A DNA stretch of 64,000 nucleotides from Bacillus sp. FJAT-26390 (lineage in GTDB: Bacteria > Bacillota > Bacilli > Paenibacillales > Paenibacillaceae), in NCBI RefSeq assembly GCF_001682865.1, contig NZ_MAQX01000035.1:186001-250000 (forward strand), written 5' to 3'. Under the pieces are notes generated by a model. It had not been told where the DNA came from. It was given only the letters and a program-made list of their open reading frames with translations, and did not search any database. This document shows, piece after piece, positions 9,025 to 18,196 of the stretch. The position numbers were made by a program, and so were the translations under genes. Within the stretch, counting starts at the first letter, position 1. Every line of letters starts with the position of its first letter.

Positions 9025-9220
9025 GAAAATCATGAACGCTCATTACGATCTTTCTGCCTCTTTATCGATTGTACCAATAGTTAGGGAATAGTAGAAGGCT
9101 GAAGTTATTCACCTATTTGCAAATGATTGCATTCAGTCAACGATTCCAATCTATTGCGTAGTAATTTCTACCGTTAATTTCTCCTTTTCCAGTTAAACCC
9201 ACTTGTCGATCGCAAAAGCC

Positions 9221-9263
9221 AAAAAAAAACTACCGCACAGCGATTGCTCGCAAAGCGGTAGTT
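9221..9263 (-). terminator. Rho-independent terminator of the tetR-type gene
   Basis: AACTACCGC (9228-9236) pairs with GCGGTAGTT (9255-9263), followed in the minus direction by a run of T residues, about 12 nt after the TetR stop. Confidence 0.85.
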
Positions 9264-9274
9264 AGTGGTTCATG

Positions 9275-9865
9275 CTAGTTTTCCTTGCAATACAAGCCGC
9301 CCATAATGAACGCAGTCAAATCCTCGCTCATCGTCTCCAGCGATGGATGCTCTTCTTCAAGCAAGATCGCCCAATAATCCGTATGTCTATGAAATAAAAG
9401 CGCGCCGATAATAGACATCAAAGCGGTATCTAGTGAGCGAAAATGGAACAGCCCCTGTTCCTCGCCCTGCTTTAGCCAGTGGCGCAGCAGCTTCCACATC
9501 GGCATGACATGCTTGCGTATTTTTTGAATGCGGTCCGTGTTCATTATGATTTCTTGCTGGATGATGCTGATGAGCTCATAATCGCTATATCTAAACCTCG
9601 TTACCTCGCGAATAAGCAGCCGCACGCCTTCTACAGGATTAAGCGTCGAATCTATCCCAGCGATTTGATCATTGGGAAAAAAGTTCTCGAATAAAGCGCC
9701 GAACATATTTTCTTTCCCGCCAAAATGATATGACACGAGCGCGATGTTAGCTCCAGCCTCCTCGCATATTTGCCGAACGGTCGTTTTTTCAAAGCCGTTC
9801 TTTGCAAACAGCTTTTTGGCTGCTAACAATATTCTAATTTTTATATCCGCGTCGCCTGTTGTCAT
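9275..9865 (-). CDS. TetR-family transcriptional regulator
   Basis: A 196-residue repressor-type protein. The N-terminal helix-turn-helix is visible in ILLAAKKLFAKNGFEKTTVRQI, then EEAGANIALVSYHFGGKENMF (about residues 10-60). The C-terminal part is the variable ligand and dimer domain. Start ATG 9865 has GGAGG 6 nt upstream, and the longer ORF start at 9886 lacks this. It lies 73 nt downstream of the YhgE-type membrane protein in the same direction, and a 29-bp palindrome covers the start region of that promoter. Autoregulation together with control of the membrane protein is therefore likely. The inducer is unknown. Confidence 0.85.
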   Translation of the reverse strand: MTTGDADIKIRILLAAKKLFAKNGFEKTTVRQICEEAGANIALVSYHFGGKENMFGALFENFFPNDQIAGIDSTLNPVEGVRLLIREVTRFRYSDYELISIIQQEIIMNTDRIQKIRKHVMPMWKLLRHWLKQGEEQGLFHFRSLDTALMSIIGALLFHRHTDYWAILLEEEHPSLETMSEDLTAFIMGGLYCKEN

Positions 9866-9938
9866 GATCATCCTCCATGAATCCATATTTCTTTTATTTA
9901 GTTCTATTTACGGACAAACAGCAAGCGAGTGCCAACTT

Positions 9939-11105
9939 TTATCGTTTTTGGCCTGCAATTACCGCTTGAGGCTGCTGCTGCTGAACCGCTTGCCGCTTTG
10001 CCGCTACAGCAAGGACGCTGATTGCAAACGCGACAACCGCAATTATGACTAATTTCAGCGCGTCAGGCGTAGCAGCCGGACCGCCGAACAAGATGTTCAT
10101 CGTTCCGTCCACCGCATAAGTAGCTGGAAGAGCATCGCCTAGCTTAATGTAGAAATCCGACAACAATTCACGTGGAACGATTGCGCCGGAGGTAACCAGC
10201 TGAGCCGACAACAAAATAATGTTAAAGAGCATGCCTGCCATTCCAAACAAATATAGGAACATTTGGGAAACGAATATGAAGGTTAGCAGGAAGAGCAGCT
10301 GGAACAGCCAAATGTGAAGGAAGCCCTGATCCATTTGGCCGCCAAAGGAAGCAAGCATCGTCGAGCCAACTAAGGATACAAGAACAGCAGCTACAACATT
10401 AATGATGCTTCTTGTACCGAATCGGCGCCATCTGCTGACAGTAGCGCTCGTAGCCATGGACGACTGCTCAAAATTCATGCCCATGATCATGGCGCCAACA
10501 TACGATGCAAGCACCATCATCATCGGAACCATCTGATTGTTCATACCTTTTACCGCATTCGTCGATTGAATATCCGACGTAACGCGCTGCGATAATCCTT
10601 GAGCCGCAGCCGCTGCTTGCTCAGCAGGCATGCTCATATTGCCAAGCACCGCCTGAATGCCGCCTGTGACGGCCTGACGATTAACCTCTGCTGTAATTTG
10701 CGCAGCCGCGCCGCTCATGATGCTTTTAATAAGCGCAGGATTCGATTCATTAATATAATATTGGATCGAAGCGGTTCCGTCTGCCGCTGCCGCCTTTTGC
10801 GAGAAATCCGCCGGTACAACAACGACCATTTGAAGCTCACGCTCATCCAACTGCTTTTTAGCTTCATCAACACTGTCTACCTTCCTCATATCAAAAGGCA
10901 AGTTTTGAATTAATCCGCTTGAAATTTGTTGCCCCATTTGCTGATCCTCATTCACAACCGCAATCCGCAGCTGATCCACACGATCCGTAACGCCGTTATA
11001 ACCCGTCATCCAAATGACCGAAAAAATCACTTGGAACATTAATGCCGTAATAATGCCCACCCAGGTAGTCGGCCTTTTCATAAATGCTTGAAATGCATGT
11101 TTCAT
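9939..11105 (-). CDS. YhgE/Pip-type ABC-2 membrane protein
   Basis: A 388-residue membrane protein of the YhgE/Pip or ABC-2 permease group. It has one N-terminal membrane helix (about 15-35), a large extracytoplasmic domain (about 40-185: LRIAVVNEDQ, VVVVPADFSQKA, INESNPALIK) and several C-terminal helices (about 195-370). Such proteins are usually regulated by a neighbouring TetR and are linked to efflux or export of toxic compounds, sometimes without their own ATPase; none is adjacent here. The upstream region has TTGACA and AATAAT 18 nt apart, followed by the palindromic operator. The specific substrate is unknown. Confidence 0.75.
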   Translation of the reverse strand: MKHAFQAFMKRPTTWVGIITALMFQVIFSVIWMTGYNGVTDRVDQLRIAVVNEDQQMGQQISSGLIQNLPFDMRKVDSVDEAKKQLDERELQMVVVVPADFSQKAAAADGTASIQYYINESNPALIKSIMSGAAAQITAEVNRQAVTGGIQAVLGNMSMPAEQAAAAAQGLSQRVTSDIQSTNAVKGMNNQMVPMMMVLASYVGAMIMGMNFEQSSMATSATVSRWRRFGTRSIINVVAAVLVSLVGSTMLASFGGQMDQGFLHIWLFQLLFLLTFIFVSQMFLYLFGMAGMLFNIILLSAQLVTSGAIVPRELLSDFYIKLGDALPATYAVDGTMNILFGGPAATPDALKLVIIAVVAFAISVLAVAAKRQAVQQQQPQAVIAGQKR

Positions 11106-11130
11106 CCTTATCCACTCCCGCTCTCTCTAT

Positions 11131-11159
11131 TTAAACAACCGTTTTAAACGATTGTTTAA
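11131..11159. promoter_or_regulatory. Palindromic TetR operator
   Basis: A near-perfect 29-bp inverted repeat. Outer half-sites TTAAACAA and TTGTTTAA flank an inner CGTTTTAAACG, with a single mispaired position per arm. It lies just downstream of the -10 of the YhgE-type promoter, a classic position for a repressor site. Confidence 0.72.
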
Positions 11160-11188
11160 TTATTGCTTGGAGAGGCTTGTCTTGTCAA
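11159..11188 (-). promoter_or_regulatory. Sigma-A promoter of the yhgE-tetR operon
   Basis: Minus strand: -35 TTGACA (11183-11188), 18-nt spacer, -10 AATAAT (11159-11164). It abuts the operator palindrome. Confidence 0.6.
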
Positions 11189-11189
11189 C

Positions 11190-11222
11190 AAAAAAAAGAA
11201 GAAGAGCTATTTTCTCTTCTTC
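11190..11222 (-). terminator. Rho-independent terminator after tatC
   Basis: GAAGAAGAG (11198-11206) pairs with CTCTTCTTC (11214-11222) around a 7-nt loop, with a following T-run in the minus direction. It ends the operon running from the folate/molybdenum-cofactor genes through tatA-tatC. Confidence 0.88.
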
Positions 11223-11225
11223 CCG

Positions 11226-12053
11226 CTATACATGATTGGGTGACTCTCCGTAATCGGCTTCCCATTTGGCATCTGCCGCCAGCTGCTTTTTGTGCACCGT
11301 TCCGGATAGAAAAACACTGATTTCATACAAAATGATTAAAGGGATGGCCACCAAAACATCTGAAATGAAATCAGGCGGCGTAATAACAACCCCGATAAAC
11401 ACCATAATAAAATAGGCAAGGCGACGCATTTTGCGAAGCCGCTTCGGATTTACTAATCGAATGGCCGTCAAAAACATAATGACGAGCGGCAATTCGAATA
11501 GGAGCGATATCGGAATCAACAGATTAAACATAAACGTAAAATATTGGGCGATGCCGTATGTTTCCTCTAGATTCAAATGCTGCGAAACCGTTCTTGTAAA
11601 GTTGAATGCGAGCGGAAACACAACAAAATACGAAAACGCCAATCCGATCAAAAACATGAACAGCGCGAATGGCACGTATTTGAGCGTAGAGCGCTGCTCG
11701 TTCTTGCGCAGTGCCGGCTTTACGAACGCCCAAAGTTGATACGCAATGACAGGCAATGCCAAAATCAAGGCGATAACAAAAGCAAATTTCATATACATCC
11801 CGATGCCGTCCCATAGCGAGAAAGTATGTAAGGAAATCGTATTGGCCGGCTTCTGGCTCATAAGAAAGTTATAAGCAGGCTGCGCGAAAATAAGCCCCAC
11901 GACTAAACCTAAGGTTAGTATGATGAGCACATACACGAGGCGTTTCCGAAGCTCGCCAAGATGTTCAAGAAGCGGCATTAGCCCTTCTTCGCGCAGAAGC
12001 GCTTTTCGTGATTTTTGGTCCGAGTGGTTTTTTGCTTCCGATCCCACCTGCAC
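11226..12053 (-). CDS. tatC: Twin-arginine translocase subunit TatC
   Basis: Receptor subunit of the Tat export pathway; recognises the twin-arginine signal of folded substrates. The sequence has the TatC N-terminus LLEHLGELRKRL, six membrane helices, the periplasmic FVKPALRKNEQR region and ITPPDFISDVLVAIPLIILYE near the end. 275 residues is normal. The start is GTG at 12053, only 3 nt after AGGAGG; a second GTG at 12047 has ideal 9-nt spacing and may be the true start. tatA lies 55 nt upstream. A Tat-signal EfeB encoded at 57.7-59.0 kb is a plausible substrate, as in B. subtilis, where TatAyCy exports EfeB/YwbN (from memory). Confidence 0.94.
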   Translation of the reverse strand: MQVGSEAKNHSDQKSRKALLREEGLMPLLEHLGELRKRLVYVLIILTLGLVVGLIFAQPAYNFLMSQKPANTISLHTFSLWDGIGMYMKFAFVIALILALPVIAYQLWAFVKPALRKNEQRSTLKYVPFALFMFLIGLAFSYFVVFPLAFNFTRTVSQHLNLEETYGIAQYFTFMFNLLIPISLLFELPLVIMFLTAIRLVNPKRLRKMRRLAYFIMVFIGVVITPPDFISDVLVAIPLIILYEISVFLSGTVHKKQLAADAKWEADYGESPNHV

Positions 12054-12108
12054 TTACCTCCTTCGCCTAGCGTTTACATCCCTTTGTTCAAGAAAAAAGC
12101 GGGCCCGA

Positions 12109-12342
12109 TTAGTCCGGAAGCCGCTTATTGTCTTTATCGATATTTTCCGAGCGATTCACTTCAGCCCGACTCGAATCCTTGTCCTTGCGGTCATCGTCTT
12201 CCATGATGTCTTTGGCGCCTGCTTTAAACTCACGCAGCGTCCGTCCAAATGCGCGTCCAAGCTCTGGCAGCTTGTTCGGTCCAAACAGAAGCAAAGCAAC
12301 CAAGACAAGCAATATAATACCCGTTGCACCTATCCCTGACAT
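12109..12342 (-). CDS. tatA: Twin-arginine translocase subunit TatA
   Basis: Pore-forming Tat subunit of 77 residues. It has a single N-terminal membrane helix (IGATGIILLVLVALLLF), the FGPNKLPELGRAFGRTLREFK hinge and amphipathic helix, then a charged tail. GAGGAGG precedes the ATG. It is directly upstream of tatC, as a minimal Gram-positive TatAC pair without TatB. Confidence 0.94.
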   Translation of the reverse strand: MSGIGATGIILLVLVALLLFGPNKLPELGRAFGRTLREFKAGAKDIMEDDDRKDKDSSRAEVNRSENIDKDNKRLPD

Positions 12343-12396
12343 GATGTTACCTCCTCAAAGCTTTACGCAGTAATGATACTTCGTAAGCGTTATACA

Positions 12397-13452
12397 CTAG
12401 CAGCTATTTAGTCCGCCATATCCCATGCTGACAATATCTTCTCGAACGATCGTATCTCCAGCCAGAATACGCGGCAGTAGAACATCGAATGACGTATAAG
12501 GATCATGCATGACACAACCCGGCAAGCCCATAATAGGAACTCCGTTCAAATATCCGATGAGCAGCATCGAGCCCGGCAGCATCGGCGTTCCATAGCTTAC
12601 GATATCCGCTCCAGAAGCTTTAATCGCGCCTGGCGTGCGATCGTCGGGATCAACCGACATCCCGCCTGTTACTAGTATCATATCATAACGCTGCTCAAGC
12701 AAATAGTGTATTTCCTTGACAATTGTTTGTCTATCATCCGGCGCAAATCGCTGCTCCCCAACCTCCGAGCCAAGCTCCTCGAGCTTGCTTCTTACGGCCG
12801 GACCAAATTTATCTTCGATTCTGCCGTTAAACACTTCTCCGCCTGTCGTCAGCAATCCCGCCCGAATTTTCCGGAAGGGACGTACGTGAAGCGGCGACGC
12901 TCCCCCGTTCGCAATCCGGTATTCGGCTGCAAGGCGCTCTACCTTCTCGACCTTCGCTTTGGATACGACGAGCGGTATCGCCCTTGTTGCCGCCAGCTGT
13001 TGACCAGGCTTGACGACCGTATTGGTCTTAATTGTAGCCAGGGCAATCTCCCCTAGCTCATTAATGGCATCAACTATGCCTTTATCGATGGAGGCTAGGC
13101 CAAGCATATTCGACTTTATGCTTACTTTCCCCTCATGAGGTTCAGATAATAGCAATTGATCGCCATATAAAGCTTCAGCCATTCGAATCGCCGCATCATC
13201 TTCATGGAGCTCGTTTTCGCCAAGCTCCATAATATAGATATGCTCTTTCCCGATATCCAGAAGGCTCGGAATATCCGATTCTTCCACCACATGCCCTCTT
13301 TTGAATAAACGGCCCTTGAACTCGCCTGGAATAATACGCGTCAAGTCATGGGCAAGACGCATTCCAATCGCATCATATACGGATACTTCTCGAAGTATGG
13401 TTGTGCCGTGCTGCTCTGTTCCGTCCTGTTCATGCTCAAGGTTCCGGCTCAT
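12397..13452 (-). CDS. MoeA-like molybdopterin-binding protein
   Basis: A 351-residue protein with a MoCF-biosynthesis domain in the C-terminal half (KIRAGLLTTGGEVFNGRIEDKF, LVTGGMSVDPDDRTPGAI, GLPGCVMHDPYTSFDVLLPRIL). The N-terminus (VSVYDAIGMRLAHDLTRIIPGEFKGRLFKRGHVV) resembles the first part of MoeA-like proteins. It is shorter than canonical MoeA (about 400) and lacks a clear C-terminal domain IV, so it may be a variant rather than the main molybdenum-insertion enzyme. The start overlaps the mogA/moaB-like stop by 4 nt, indicating co-translation. The role in molybdenum-cofactor synthesis is inferred from domain and context. Confidence 0.75.
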   Translation of the reverse strand: MSRNLEHEQDGTEQHGTTILREVSVYDAIGMRLAHDLTRIIPGEFKGRLFKRGHVVEESDIPSLLDIGKEHIYIMELGENELHEDDAAIRMAEALYGDQLLLSEPHEGKVSIKSNMLGLASIDKGIVDAINELGEIALATIKTNTVVKPGQQLAATRAIPLVVSKAKVEKVERLAAEYRIANGGASPLHVRPFRKIRAGLLTTGGEVFNGRIEDKFGPAVRSKLEELGSEVGEQRFAPDDRQTIVKEIHYLLEQRYDMILVTGGMSVDPDDRTPGAIKASGADIVSYGTPMLPGSMLLIGYLNGVPIMGLPGCVMHDPYTSFDVLLPRILAGDTIVREDIVSMGYGGLNSC

Positions 13453-13943
13453 AAGCTATGCTCCCCCAGCTGACCGGATAAAATGCCCAATGCATGCGGC
13501 AATTGATCCATGATCGCCATTAGACTCTCATGTACGCCCTTTGGACTCCCTGGCAGATTCACGATAAGCGAGCTGCCTCTAATGCCGCATACGCCTCTCG
13601 AAAGCATCGCTCTTCTCGTTTTCTGGAGCGCGCCCATCCGCATCGCTTCCGCAAGTCCCGGAACAGCGCGGTCAATGACCTTAAGCGTCGCTTCTGGAGT
13701 AACATCGCGCTCCGCAAGACCTGTTCCGCCTGTCGTAAGCACAAGATCGGCATGGAAATACTCGGTCATTTCAATGATAGCTGCCATAATTTCGTCCTGC
13801 TCATCCGGCACAATCCGGTAATCGACAATTTCTCCGCCAAGCTCTTCCTCAATTAACTCACGAATAACTTGCGCGCTCGTATCTTCACGTTCCCCGCGCG
13901 ACCCTTTATCGCTTGCTGTTAATATTGCTACCTTCCACCGCAT
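13449..13943 (-). CDS. MogA/MoaB-type molybdopterin adenylyltransferase
   Basis: Would adenylylate molybdopterin before metal insertion. A single MoCF-biosynthesis domain of 164 residues starts with VAILTASDKGSRGEREDTS and contains the nucleotide-binding signature LVLTTGGTGLAERDVTPEAT, then LIVNLPGSPKGVHE. It lies between moaC (27 nt upstream) and the MoeA-like gene (overlap). MogA and MoaB are close paralogues, and the name cannot be fixed by eye. Confidence 0.86.
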   Translation of the reverse strand: MRWKVAILTASDKGSRGEREDTSAQVIRELIEEELGGEIVDYRIVPDEQDEIMAAIIEMTEYFHADLVLTTGGTGLAERDVTPEATLKVIDRAVPGLAEAMRMGALQKTRRAMLSRGVCGIRGSSLIVNLPGSPKGVHESLMAIMDQLPHALGILSGQLGEHSL

Positions 13944-13970
13944 TTACCATTCCTCCCATCCCTAGTCCGC

Positions 13971-14450
13971 TCATGGGTTTGACGAAATTCGATAATCACC
14001 GCTTTTGCCGCCCGTTTTCGATACCAGCTGCGTTGGTCCAATCACCATATCCTTTTGCAGCGCCTTGCACATGTCGTACACCGTTAAGGCTGCGGCTGAC
14101 ACAGCTGTCAGCGCCTCCATCTCGACGCCGGTTTTTCCGGTTGTCTTTACAGTGCCTTCTATGTAAAGCTCATCCGTCCCATTATCGCTGAATACTACAT
14201 TTATGCCTGTGAGCGGGAGCGGATGGCACATTGGTATCCAATCAGCTGTTTTTTTTGCGGCCATGATTGCGGCAACCTGAGCAACGGCCAGCACATCGCC
14301 CTTTCCAACCTTGCCTGCCTTGATTTGAGCTAATGTGTCAGGGTTCATCGTTACTTTGGTTTGTGCGACCGCTGTGCGTGAAGTGACTTCCTTATCAGAG
14401 ATGTCCACCATCCGCGCCCGGCCCTGCTCGTTAAAATGCGTCAGCTCCAC
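13971..14450 (-). CDS. moaC: Cyclic pyranopterin monophosphate synthase MoaC
   Basis: Second step of molybdenum-cofactor synthesis. Hallmarks are [19 protein letters not shown] at the N-terminus, [24 protein letters not shown] and [29 protein letters not shown] place the start at the GTG at 14450 (VELTHF) because AAAGGAG lies upstream and the family normally begins a few residues before LTHFNEQG; the longer TTG start at 14489 lacks a site. This gives 159 residues, the usual length. No moaA or moaD/E lies in the window. Confidence 0.92.
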   Translation of the reverse strand: MELTHFNEQGRARMVDISDKEVTSRTAVAQTKVTMNPDTLAQIKAGKVGKGDVLAVAQVAAIMAAKKTADWIPMCHPLPLTGINVVFSDNGTDELYIEGTVKTTGKTGVEMEALTAVSAAALTVYDMCKALQKDMVIGPTQLVSKTGGKSGDYRISSNP

Positions 14451-14534
14451 CTCTATCGCTCCTTTTAGCCTAAACGACTCTCCACCCAAAAAGGCCGTCG
14501 CCGCTTCGTTAATTTAGCTAGCCTCTCATTTTCA

Positions 14535-15149
14535 TTAAAGCAAGTAAACGCCTGACTCCGATATCCATCCATCCATTTTGAGATCATGTTCCTCTAACGG
14601 AACTTCAGCAATGAACTGTGCCTCAAACGACATCCCGAGCCATAACGTCTTTGTTGTTTTGTCGTTTCCTCTAGCTACCGCTTCCGCAAATCGGTCATAA
14701 TATCCGCCGCCGTAACCAAGGCGTCCGCCATTCCGATCAAAAGCGATACCCGGAACCAATACGATATCAGGTACATAACCTTCTTCGATTGGCGGTGTCA
14801 CAGCGGGATTCGGCTCCATAATGCCGTAAGCACCAGGCATAAGATCGTCCCAGCTGCGCAAATAATGAAGAGTCATCGAACGATCGGACTCCACGCACCT
14901 TGGTACGATTACCTCTCTTCCCGCTTGCCAGCAATCTTCAATGAGGCTGGACAAATCGAGCTCGCTTCGAAAAGACACGTAAACCATAAGTTTTGCTGAC
15001 AAATGATTCTCAAGCCATTTTCCTGCATTCGCGCAGGCAAGGTCTGACCATAATTTCCGCTGCTCTGGCAGCAAGCTGTTGCGCTTTATCGCCATCTGTT
15101 TGCGTATGTATGCTTTATCGACAAGTTGATTTTGCTCAGCCAAAAGCAC
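14535..15149 (-). CDS. 5-formyltetrahydrofolate cyclo-ligase
   Basis: ATP-dependent conversion of 5-formyl-THF to 5,10-methenyl-THF. The signature GGRLGYGGGYYDRF is intact (near residue 150), and the N-terminal RKQMAIKRNSLLPEQR fits the family. 204 residues is slightly long. The start is a GTG at 15149 with a weak, close AGGTGA; a TTG two codons on is an alternative. It heads the minus-strand group with moaC, mogA, the MoeA-like gene and tatAC. Confidence 0.9.
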   Translation of the reverse strand: MLLAEQNQLVDKAYIRKQMAIKRNSLLPEQRKLWSDLACANAGKWLENHLSAKLMVYVSFRSELDLSSLIEDCWQAGREVIVPRCVESDRSMTLHYLRSWDDLMPGAYGIMEPNPAVTPPIEEGYVPDIVLVPGIAFDRNGGRLGYGGGYYDRFAEAVARGNDKTTKTLWLGMSFEAQFIAEVPLEEHDLKMDGWISESGVYLL

Positions 15150-15296
15150 TCACCTATTCTGCTTCCCATCATTTTCTTTCATTAATAGTAGTTTACCACT
15201 GTTATGCAACTTTCGCCAATGTTAGCGCTCGTTTATGGTACACTATTGAGTAGTAAAAGCATTCGTTCTTTACAATTTTTTGTTGGAGGTTTCAAA

Positions 15297-17231
15297 ATGC
15301 TGCTGCAAGTTTCTAACGTAACGAAGAGCTACGGCGTAAATGTCGTATTATCCAATATTTCTATGCAGGTACAAGAACGAGAACGAATCGGTCTCGTTGG
15401 CGTTAACGGCGCAGGCAAATCAACGCTCCTAAAAATTATCGCCGGCGAAATGTCCGCTGACTCAGGCGCAATCCATAAAGCAAAAGAAACAAAAATCGGC
15501 TATCTTGCTCAGAACAGCGGCTTGCAATCCGATCGGACGATCGAGGCGGAAATGCGAGCTGTGTTTGCCCATTTAATCGAAGCTGAACAGGAGCTGCGCG
15601 AGCTTGAGGTCAAAATTGCCGATCCGGCGCTTCATGAAGATGAGAAACGTTATGCCGATACACTCGATCGGTACGCTAAACGCTCAGATTGGTACCGTGA
15701 GCAAGGCGGCTTTGAAATCAACACCCGCATTAACAGCGTCCTTCACGGTATGGGCTTTGGCAGCTTTCCGCCAGATACGTTAATCGCTACATTAAGCGGT
15801 GGACAAAAGACACGGCTTGCTCTCGCCCGAATTTTGCTTCAAGCGCCCGATTTGCTCATGCTTGATGAGCCTACCAACTATCTCGACATTGAGACATTAA
15901 CCTGGTTGGAATCCTATCTGCGCGGATATTCGGGAGCGATTCTTGTCGTATCCCATGACCGCTACTTCCTAGATGCGCTCGCCCAAACGATTATTGAAAT
16001 CGAGCGCCATACTTCTAAGCGCTACACCGGGAACTATAGTCGCTATATGGAGCTGAAAGCTGCCGAATACGAGATCAATATGCGCCAGTTCGAGAAGCAG
16101 CAGGATGAAATCTCGCGTATGGAACAATTCGTTCAGCGCAACCTTGTGCGTGCTTCGACAACGAAGCGCGCGCAAAGCAGGCGCAAAGCGTTGGACAAAA
16201 TGGATCGTCTCGACAAGCCTCAAGGCGATTTGAAGAAGGCTCATTTCACTTTCGAAATCGAGCGCCAGACCGGTAAAGACGTGCTGTCCGTGTCTGATGT
16301 ATCCGTCACGTTTCCTGGCAAAGACTCTCCCATCTTCCGCAATGTCTCCTTCCAGCTTACTCGTGGAGAGACCGTTGCCCTGATTGGTCCGAACGGTATT
16401 GGAAAATCAACGCTGCTGAAGGTGATCGTCGGCCAGAATGAGCCAACTACGGGAACCATTCGGTTCGGAACCCATGTGAAGCTTGGTTATTATGATCAAG
16501 AGCAAACGAGGCTAAACGGACAAAATACCGTTCTAGAAGAGGTTTGGGGCAGCTATGCCCATATGGAGGAAGCCCGTATTCGCACCGTTCTCGGCAACTT
16601 CTTGTTCAGCGGTGAAGATGTGCTCAAGCGGATATCATCGCTAAGTGGCGGTGAGAAAGCACGTGTTTCTCTAGCCAAGCTTATGCTTGCCGGCGCCAAT
16701 GTGCTTATTTTGGACGAGCCTACGAACCATCTTGACCTCTTTAGCAAAGAGGTGCTTGAAGCAGCATTGCTTGACTATGAAGGGACATTGCTCTTCATCT
16801 CGCATGACCGTTACTTCCTAAACAAGATGGCAGAACGAATTGTCGAACTTAAACCGTCAGGTACGGATCATTTCCTAGGAAATTATGACGAAATGATAGA
16901 GAAAAAAAATGAAATCGAGGAAGCACGGCTCGAGGCACTGTCAAAACAGGCTTCAAACTCGAAATCTACAGCTAATTCCGACAATGCGCCTGTTAGCTCC
17001 TACGAAGCCGACAAACAAGCAAAACGCGAGGAACGGGCAAAGCAGCGGAAGCTCGAACAGCTGGAGCAAGAAATTGCTGCACTTGAGCAGCAGATTACGG
17101 AGCTTGAGGAGCAGCTTGCTGATCCTGCGATTTTTAATGATTATATTCGGATTCAAGAAATCCAAGCTGCTATTGAAGCACGCAAAAACGCTTTATCGAC
17201 TGCTTACGAGGAATGGGAGCAATATATGTAA
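15297..17231 (+). CDS. ABC-F family ATPase (YdiF-like ribosome-associated)
   Basis: A soluble duplicated ATPase without membrane domains; ABC-F proteins act on ribosomes as translation factors or antibiotic-protection factors. Domain 1 has GVNGAGKSTLLK (about residue 38) and LSGGQKTRLALARILL with LLMLDEPTNYLDI; domain 2 has GPNGIGKSTLLK and LSGGEKARVSLAKLM with ILDEPTNHLD. The interdomain linker and a C-terminal coiled coil (from about 560, rich in Glu/Gln/Leu) match YdiF, which in B. subtilis lies between tsaD and moaC, the same neighbourhood as here. Start at 15297 after TTGGAGG; the upstream ORF extension is not used. 644 residues. Confidence 0.9.
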   Translation: MLLQVSNVTKSYGVNVVLSNISMQVQERERIGLVGVNGAGKSTLLKIIAGEMSADSGAIHKAKETKIGYLAQNSGLQSDRTIEAEMRAVFAHLIEAEQELRELEVKIADPALHEDEKRYADTLDRYAKRSDWYREQGGFEINTRINSVLHGMGFGSFPPDTLIATLSGGQKTRLALARILLQAPDLLMLDEPTNYLDIETLTWLESYLRGYSGAILVVSHDRYFLDALAQTIIEIERHTSKRYTGNYSRYMELKAAEYEINMRQFEKQQDEISRMEQFVQRNLVRASTTKRAQSRRKALDKMDRLDKPQGDLKKAHFTFEIERQTGKDVLSVSDVSVTFPGKDSPIFRNVSFQLTRGETVALIGPNGIGKSTLLKVIVGQNEPTTGTIRFGTHVKLGYYDQEQTRLNGQNTVLEEVWGSYAHMEEARIRTVLGNFLFSGEDVLKRISSLSGGEKARVSLAKLMLAGANVLILDEPTNHLDLFSKEVLEAALLDYEGTLLFISHDRYFLNKMAERIVELKPSGTDHFLGNYDEMIEKKNEIEEARLEALSKQASNSKSTANSDNAPVSSYEADKQAKREERAKQRKLEQLEQEIAALEQQITELEEQLADPAIFNDYIRIQEIQAAIEARKNALSTAYEEWEQYM

Positions 17232-17267
17232 TAACATTCTTCTGCAGAATCGTGAAAGGATGGGATT

Positions 17268-18194
17268 ATGATAACATCCGATTCTAAAGATCAGCTTTCA
17301 GATCGCATGCTGCAGTGGGTAATCGATGCCGTGCACCCGCAAGCAGTCGTTCGATCCATCCAGCGGCTGCATGGCGGAATGTCCTCCATCATGCATAGCA
17401 TCGTGCTTCATGTAAATGACGACGAATTAAAAGTCGTTTTACGGCAAGTCGACAACGCAGAGTGGCTTCAAGAAGAGCCGGATTTGGCGCTTCATGAGGC
17501 AGAAAGCTTACGCTTAGTCGCGCAAACCGCTGTTCCGACACCTCGAATTCTTGCTTATGACGTAACTGGCGACAGTTGCGGAATACCGGCTGTATTGATG
17601 ACGCAGCTGGCTGGTACCGTTGTTTTGCGGCCGCCTAGTATGGAGTCGTGGATCGACGGCTTGGCGGAGACGCTCGCTCAGATCCATAAAGTCGAAGCAG
17701 ACCATTTTACTTGGACATATTTCACGTACCAAGATCTTTCTACTTTCGAGTCTCCATCTTGGTCAACCTATACGGAATGCTGGGACAAGGTTGTCGCGCT
17801 AGTAAAAGGGCCGCAGCCAAAGGCAAAACCTTCGTTAATTCACCGTGACTATCATCCAGCCAATGTAGTATGGAAAGATGGCAAAGCAAGCGGTGTTGTC
17901 GATTGGGTTAATGCTTGCCGCGGACCTGCCGGCATCGATGTCGGTCATTGTCGAGTCGATTTAGCCCAGCTGTACGACGTTGAGACTGCCGACGCATTTT
18001 TGAAAGCATATATGAAATATGCAGGTCCCTCCTTCCAATATGAGCCTTATTGGGATCTCCTGTCCTTGGTCGACATCTTGTTTGGACAGCCAACGGTATA
18101 TGCTGGATGGGCAGCATTTGGAGTCAACGGATTAACCGATGCATTAATGGCCGAGCGATTGGACAATTATATGCTTAGCCTATTATCAAAATGA
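17268..18194 (+). CDS. Aminoglycoside phosphotransferase (APH) family kinase-like protein
   Basis: A cytoplasmic 308-residue small-molecule kinase fold. The catalytic loop LIHRDYHPANVVWKDGKASGVVDWVNACRG carries HxDxxxxN and the metal-binding D of VVDW. The family covers antibiotic, choline, homoserine and other kinases, so the substrate is not readable. It lies 36 nt downstream of the ABC-F gene, is co-directional and probably co-transcribed, with GAAAGGATGGG before the ATG. A strong bidirectional terminator follows. Confidence 0.8.
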   Translation: MITSDSKDQLSDRMLQWVIDAVHPQAVVRSIQRLHGGMSSIMHSIVLHVNDDELKVVLRQVDNAEWLQEEPDLALHEAESLRLVAQTAVPTPRILAYDVTGDSCGIPAVLMTQLAGTVVLRPPSMESWIDGLAETLAQIHKVEADHFTWTYFTYQDLSTFESPSWSTYTECWDKVVALVKGPQPKAKPSLIHRDYHPANVVWKDGKASGVVDWVNACRGPAGIDVGHCRVDLAQLYDVETADAFLKAYMKYAGPSFQYEPYWDLLSLVDILFGQPTVYAGWAAFGVNGLTDALMAERLDNYMLSLLSK

Positions 18195-18196
18195 AA

